NCBI GenBank assembly: GCA_031281925.1
Contig: JAITES010000158.1
Span: 1-9,511 of the forward strand
Direction: 5' to 3'
Length of the DNA: 9,511 bases
Source of the DNA: Treponema sp.
GTDB taxonomy: Bacteria > Spirochaetota > Spirochaetia > Treponematales > Breznakiellaceae
Part shown: positions 6,381 to 9,511 of the stretch, piece after piece
Numbering within the stretch: position 1 is the stretch's first letter
Layout of the letters: every line of letters begins with the position of its first letter
Position numbers and translations under genes: made by a program
Notes under the pieces: generated by a model
Database searches by the model: none
Told to the model about the DNA's origin: nothing
Seen by the model: the letters and a program-made list of their open reading frames with translations, nothing else

Positions 6381-8276
6381 TTGAGGGTATACTGTAACCT
6401 GCACATGGAAAAAAACACACGCGTTGAAGAAGCGCTAAAAGTTTTGGATACGATGATTCTTTCCGCATCCGGCTGGCGCGGGGTTTTTGCGGAGACCGGG
6501 GATGAGGAAAGCAGGGAACCCGGGGTTTCCGGGCCGCATCTCCTTGTTGCGGCGGCCGCGGCGCGGGTATTTGAGGCATATCTTGAAGAGAAAAATGACT
6601 CTCCCCGCCCTGAGGGGGGCATGGACCCGCCTGCGAATCAAAACGCCGGGGCGCTCATCGTTCTGGGTTTCGATACCCGGCCTACAGGCCCTGCCCTTGC
6701 GGAAGCCATGCGGAAGAGCCTTAGCTGCGAGCTGCGTTTCCTGGGAGTTTCCGCGGCCCCCGAAATCATGGCCTATACCCGGCTTCTTGCGGAAAAAGAG
6801 GGTAAAAGGCCCATCGGCTTCATCTATATCTCGGCAAGCCACAACCCTGTGGGGCATAACGGCATCAAATTTGGCCTTGCGGACGGCGGAGTTATTCCGG
6901 GAACGGAAAACGCCAAACTTGCGGGCCGTCTTGCCGGAGCGCTTGAGGCCCTGTTTTCCACAGGAGGGATCCCCCTCAAGCCGGAAATCGCCTCAGGAGA
7001 GATGAGGGGAGAAGACTCAAGCCGGACAGCGGCGCTGAAAACGGAAGCCCTGAAGGCTTATATGGATTTTACCTGTACTGTAGCCGGAGGAGAGCCCGTC
7101 ATTGAAGAGTTGAAGAGGGAGATCAAAAGGAGACCCTTGGGTATTGTCGCCGATTTTAACGGCTCGGCGAGAACCTGTTCCATCGACCGGGATTTTCTCA
7201 GGCCGCTGGGGATACGCTTCAGGGCCATCAATGATACACCGGGCCTCATAGTCCACAAAATAGTGCCCGAGGGGGAATCCCTGGAGCCATGCAGGCTTTT
7301 TCTGGAAGAGTGCGGCCGCGAAGACCCGGCCTTTGTCCTCGGTTATGTGCCCGATTGTGATGGAGACCGGGGAAACCTGGTGATCCGGGATGGGGAGAAG
7401 GCGCGGGCACTCGAAGCCCAGGAAGTTTTTGCCCTGGCCCTTATTGCGGAACTGGCCCATCTGGTCTATACAGGAGAACTCCGTTACGACAACAGCGGGA
7501 ACGCGCTCGACAAGGCGGCGGTGGCGGTAAACGATCCCACTTCGCTCAGAATAGACCGGATTGCCAGAGCCTTTGATGTGTCTGTTTTCCGGGCCGAGGT
7601 GGGGGAAGCCAATGTAGTGGGACTGGCACGCCTTCTGCGCACACAGGGTTACAAGGTACGGATACTGGGGGAAGGCTCCAACGGGGGGAATATCACCCAC
7701 CCGGCGGCGGTACGGGATCCGCTCAACACGATCCTCTCCCTGGTAAAGCTTCTCTCTTTACGGGGGGACGGAAACAGGCAGGGCCTCTTTGAAATCTGGT
7801 GCAATCTTTCCGATCAGACGGAACTCTACCATCACGACTTCAGCCTTGCGGATATTCTCGCCAGCCTTCCGGCCTTTGTCACCACGGGTGCGGCGGCTCC
7901 GGAAGCTCAGCTCCGGGTAAAGACAGCGGATCACGGCGTTTTGAAGGAAAAGTACCAGAGGATATTCCTCCGGGACTGGGAAGAGAAGAAAGATGAATTG
8001 AAGGGACGCTACGGCATTGCAGGATGGGAAGCGGCGGCCTATAGTGGTATGGAAGAAAAGAGGCGCCTTGCCCATTTTGGAGAAGCAGGCAGGGGCGGCC
8101 TCAAGATCTATTTTTTGAATTGTGATGATTTTCCGGTGGCCTCAATATGGATGCGCGGCTCCGCCACGGAACCGGTATTCAGAGTCATGGCGGATGCGGA
8201 AGGCAGTGATCCCCGGCTTGAACGGGAACTCATAGAATGGCAGCGAAAAATGGTACAAGAAGCGGAAGGAGTATAA
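6381..8276 (+). CDS. Alpha-D-phosphohexomutase (phosphoglucomutase/phosphomannomutase family)
   Basis: Interconverts hexose 1- and 6-phosphates through a phosphoserine, feeding glycolysis, glycogen or envelope sugars; the exact substrate cannot be read from the sequence. Counting from TTG 6381 (631 residues): the catalytic serine Ser153 in ISASHNPVGHNGIKFG; the Mg-binding loop DCDGDRG (Asp325, Asp327, Asp329); the sugar-binding loop region GEGSNGG from 430; and the phosphate-binding loop RGSATEPVFRV from Arg592. All four family signatures are present in order. It is longer than typical bacterial members (450-580 residues). The sugar loop (usual GEESGG type) and phosphate loop (usual SGTEP) are both slightly divergent. 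TTG 6381 has GGAGG 4 nt upstream; ATG 6405 (8 codons later) is the alternative start but lacks a ribosome site. The gene is co-transcribed with the PUR protein one base downstream. Confidence 0.92.
   Translation: MRVYCNLHMEKNTRVEEALKVLDTMILSASGWRGVFAETGDEESREPGVSGPHLLVAAAAARVFEAYLEEKNDSPRPEGGMDPPANQNAGALIVLGFDTRPTGPALAEAMRKSLSCELRFLGVSAAPEIMAYTRLLAEKEGKRPIGFIYISASHNPVGHNGIKFGLADGGVIPGTENAKLAGRLAGALEALFSTGGIPLKPEIASGEMRGEDSSRTAALKTEALKAYMDFTCTVAGGEPVIEELKREIKRRPLGIVADFNGSARTCSIDRDFLRPLGIRFRAINDTPGLIVHKIVPEGESLEPCRLFLEECGREDPAFVLGYVPDCDGDRGNLVIRDGEKARALEAQEVFALALIAELAHLVYTGELRYDNSGNALDKAAVAVNDPTSLRIDRIARAFDVSVFRAEVGEANVVGLARLLRTQGYKVRILGEGSNGGNITHPAAVRDPLNTILSLVKLLSLRGDGNRQGLFEIWCNLSDQTELYHHDFSLADILASLPAFVTTGAAAPEAQLRVKTADHGVLKEKYQRIFLRDWEEKKDELKGRYGIAGWEAAAYSGMEEKRRLAHFGEAGRGGLKIYFLNCDDFPVASIWMRGSATEPVFRVMADAEGSDPRLERELIEWQRKMVQEAEGV
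8266..8271 (+). promoter_or_regulatory. Shine-Dalgarno AAGGAG of the PUR gene, within the mutase 3' end
   Basis: AAGGAG lies in the last sense codons of the mutase and 6 nt before ATG 8278, so ribosomes finishing the mutase would stop on top of the next initiation site. Confidence 0.75.
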
Positions 8277-8277
8277 C

Positions 8278-8625
8278 ATGGGTATCCGGGGTGAAATATT
8301 TTCCACCAAAATCGCATTACCGAAGAGAACCTATTTCTTTAACGTCAAGGAAAACCGGCTGGGAGACCTCTATCTCAACATCGTGGAGAGCAAAAACAAG
8401 GAAACCGGGGGGTTTGACCGCCAGTCGGTGATTCTTTTTGCCGAAGATCTCCCCGAATTCCTGCGGGGTTTTGACGAATCCCTCAAGGTTCTGGAAAAAA
8501 ATGTACGGGAAAAGAACAAGCAAGTACTCGTAAAAAAAAGCCGCCCAGAGCGCCCGACTGAGGCTTCCGGCGAAAAAAAACCACAGCGCAAGCCGCGGGT
8601 GGTTAGAAGGGCAAAGCAAGACTGA
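8278..8625 (+). CDS. PUR-domain (DUF3276) nucleic-acid-binding protein, BpuR-like
   Basis: Small 115-residue DNA/RNA-binding protein of the bacterial PUR-alpha family. Residues 1-75 form one PUR repeat: GEIFSTKIALPKRTYFFNVKEN-type beta strands, GDLYLNIVESK, FDRQSVILFAEDLPEFLRGF and a final helix (ESLKVLEKNVREKN). This closely resembles Borrelia BpuR (BB0047), which dimerises and binds nucleic acid to regulate genes. Residues 80-115 are a lysine/arginine-rich, proline-containing tail (KKSRPERP, RKPRVVRRAK) that is probably disordered and adds nucleic-acid contacts. ATG 8278 comes one base after the mutase stop, with AAGGAG 6 nt before it, so the two are almost certainly one operon. Family identity is solid from the aromatic FFNVKEN/LNIVESK core; the regulatory targets are unknown. 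Confidence 0.9.
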   Translation: MGIRGEIFSTKIALPKRTYFFNVKENRLGDLYLNIVESKNKETGGFDRQSVILFAEDLPEFLRGFDESLKVLEKNVREKNKQVLVKKSRPERPTEASGEKKPQRKPRVVRRAKQD

Positions 8626-8630
8626 CGATC

Positions 8631-8658
8631 CTGTTCCAAAACTGAAGTTTGGAAACAG
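8631..8658. terminator. Hairpin between convergent PUR and rnhB genes
   Basis: CTGTTCCAAA (8631-8640) pairs with TTTGGAAACAG (8648-8658), 10 bp with one bulged A and a 7-nt loop, 6 bp after the PUR stop and in the 53-bp gap before the rnhB stop. It could serve both strands, but no U-tract follows directly on either. Confidence 0.5.
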
Positions 8659-8678
8659 CCTCCAATGTCCTGCGCCTT

Positions 8679-9248
8679 TTACAGATACCGGAAACTCATG
8701 CGCTGAATGGGGGAAGGCCCGTAGATGCGGATTTTTTCGTAGTGGGCCTTGGTAGGGTAACCCTTGTGGCTTTCGTAGCCGTACTGGGGGTAGAGCCAGG
8801 AATAGCGGAGCATGAGCCTGTCCCGGCAGGTTTTGGCGAGGATCGAGGCGGCCATAACCGCGGGGATTTGGGCGTCAGCCTTGACCATGGTTTGACAGGG
8901 GACGGGAAGCGCAGGCGCCCTGTTGCCGTCCACGATGATACTGAGCTTCGAAGACTCGACGGCAGGGTTCTGCAGCATGAGGGCTTCAAAGGCGCGTTCC
9001 ATGGCGAGAAGACTTGCCTTGAGTATATTGATCCTGTCGATTTCCACATTGGAAGCCCAGCCCACACCCCAGGCAAAGGCCTTTTCCATGATCAGGATAC
9101 GGGCCTCTTCCCGCCGGGATTCGGAGAGTTTTTTTGAATCGTTAAGCGTTTCTGTGGGAAAATCCGGAGGCAGAACCGCGGCAGCGGCGCAGACAGGCCC
9201 TGCCAGAGGACCCCGGCCCGCCTCGTCAATGCCGCAGACAAGTTCCAT
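8679..9248 (-). CDS. rnhB: Ribonuclease HII
   Basis: Endonuclease that cuts the RNA strand of RNA-DNA hybrids and removes ribonucleotides misincorporated in DNA, acting in the cytoplasm with divalent metal. At 189 residues it is full length (about 200 in E. coli). The four acidic catalytic residues are present: Asp8 and Glu9 in GIDEAGRGPLAGPV, Asp107 in VDGN, and Asp125 in VKADAQIPAVMAASILAKTCRD. Also seen are NDSKKLSE (from about 36) and the C-terminal YGYESHKGYPTKAHYEKIRIYGPSP-type stretch ending in RMSF. VKADA replaces the commoner VKGDA, a conservative change. ATG 9248 follows AGGG by 6 nt; this ribosome site overlaps the TAG stop of the preceding gene, so the two are probably translationally coupled. 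Confidence 0.96.
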   Translation of the reverse strand: MELVCGIDEAGRGPLAGPVCAAAAVLPPDFPTETLNDSKKLSESRREEARILIMEKAFAWGVGWASNVEIDRINILKASLLAMERAFEALMLQNPAVESSKLSIIVDGNRAPALPVPCQTMVKADAQIPAVMAASILAKTCRDRLMLRYSWLYPQYGYESHKGYPTKAHYEKIRIYGPSPIQRMSFRYL

Positions 9249-9256
9249 AGACCACC

Positions 9257-9511
9257 CTACAGTTTCTCGTTGATTAGCCTCAACACCTCATGAAGTTCCT
9301 GATCCTGGGCATAGTACCTGTTCTCCAGTTCCTCATCCGTAAGGCCCACAAGTTCGTGACTCATATAGTGTATCCAGTAACTCTCATCGTTTACGGAAAG
9401 CTCGTGTTTGCGGCACCAGTAATCCGGCTGGATCGGCAGTTGTTCCTCCCGGTCGTAAAAGTATTTGTAATCATGCACCGCCACCTTAAGATCCCGCCGG
9501 GGAATGCCCTT
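9257..9511 (-). CDS. Hypothetical protein, 5'-partial, upstream of rnhB
   Basis: I do not recognise this family. The frame is open to the window edge: nine sense codons (reading KGIPRRDLK) precede the first in-window candidate start, GTG 9484, and no ribosome site stands before that GTG (AAGG is immediately adjacent, too close). The gene therefore most likely begins outside the window. The 84 visible codons are rich in aromatic and acidic residues (HDYKYFYDREEQ, PDYWCRKHEL, YWIHYMSHELVG) and end in a likely helix (DEELENRYYAQDQELHEVLRLINEKL). No signal peptide or membrane segment is visible. It ends 8 bp before rnhB and its stop codon overlaps the rnhB ribosome site, so they share a transcript. 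Alternatively it is a small separate protein of 75 residues starting at 9484. Confidence 0.7.
   Translation of the reverse strand, partial: KGIPRRDLKVAVHDYKYFYDREEQLPIQPDYWCRKHELSVNDESYWIHYMSHELVGLTDEELENRYYAQDQELHEVLRLINEKL

Noticed and set aside
1..9511. tRNA, rRNA, CRISPR arrays, insertion sequences or attachment sites
   Set aside because: No cloverleaf, regularly spaced direct repeats, transposase motifs or flanking inverted repeats were seen, and nearly all the sequence is accounted for by genes.

Overview
The window looks like ordinary chromosome of a treponeme-type spirochete with moderately high GC. Two genes carry lineage-typical families: a p83/100 antigen homolog at 2659-4251 (Borrelia_P83 family) and a PUR-domain nucleic-acid-binding protein at 8278-8625 (close to Borrelia BpuR). 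Together with a compact NifS/NifU pair they point to Treponema or a close relative, possibly a gut-dwelling one. The genus is an inference from remembered families, not from a search. I see no mobile element, tRNA, rRNA or CRISPR array.

Layout: 1-864 (+) is the 3' end of a TrmA/RumA-type RNA uracil-5-methyltransferase that begins before the window. Six bases later comes an exported protein with a PQQ-type beta-propeller and C-terminal HEAT repeats (871-2577, +). A short AT-rich spacer with a good promoter leads into the exported, coiled-coil p83/100 homolog (2659-4251, +). This strand converges on the iron-sulfur cluster genes nifU (4322-4921, -) and nifS (4947-6155, -), which are transcribed as nifS-nifU. 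A 225-bp AT-rich control region (6156-6380) separates nifS from a divergent phosphohexomutase (6381-8276, +), which is followed after one base by the PUR-domain protein (8278-8625, +). These converge on rnhB (RNase HII, 8679-9248, -), which lies 8 bp downstream of an unrecognised gene that runs off the right edge (9257-9511, -).

Working together: NifS (cysteine desulfurase) supplies sulfur to the NifU scaffold for Fe-S cluster assembly. The two exported proteins probably act in the periplasm or envelope. The mutase interconverts hexose phosphates for sugar metabolism or envelope polysaccharide and appears translationally coupled to the PUR regulator. rnhB acts in RNA-DNA hybrid removal.

The least ordinary piece is the nifS/mutase divergent region. 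It has two back-to-back sigma70-type promoters whose -35 boxes form a palindrome, further inverted repeats near both predicted transcription starts, and a hairpin that contains the mutase Shine-Dalgarno sequence. No new multi-gene system is evident; the genes themselves belong to known families, apart from the unrecognised fragment at the right edge.
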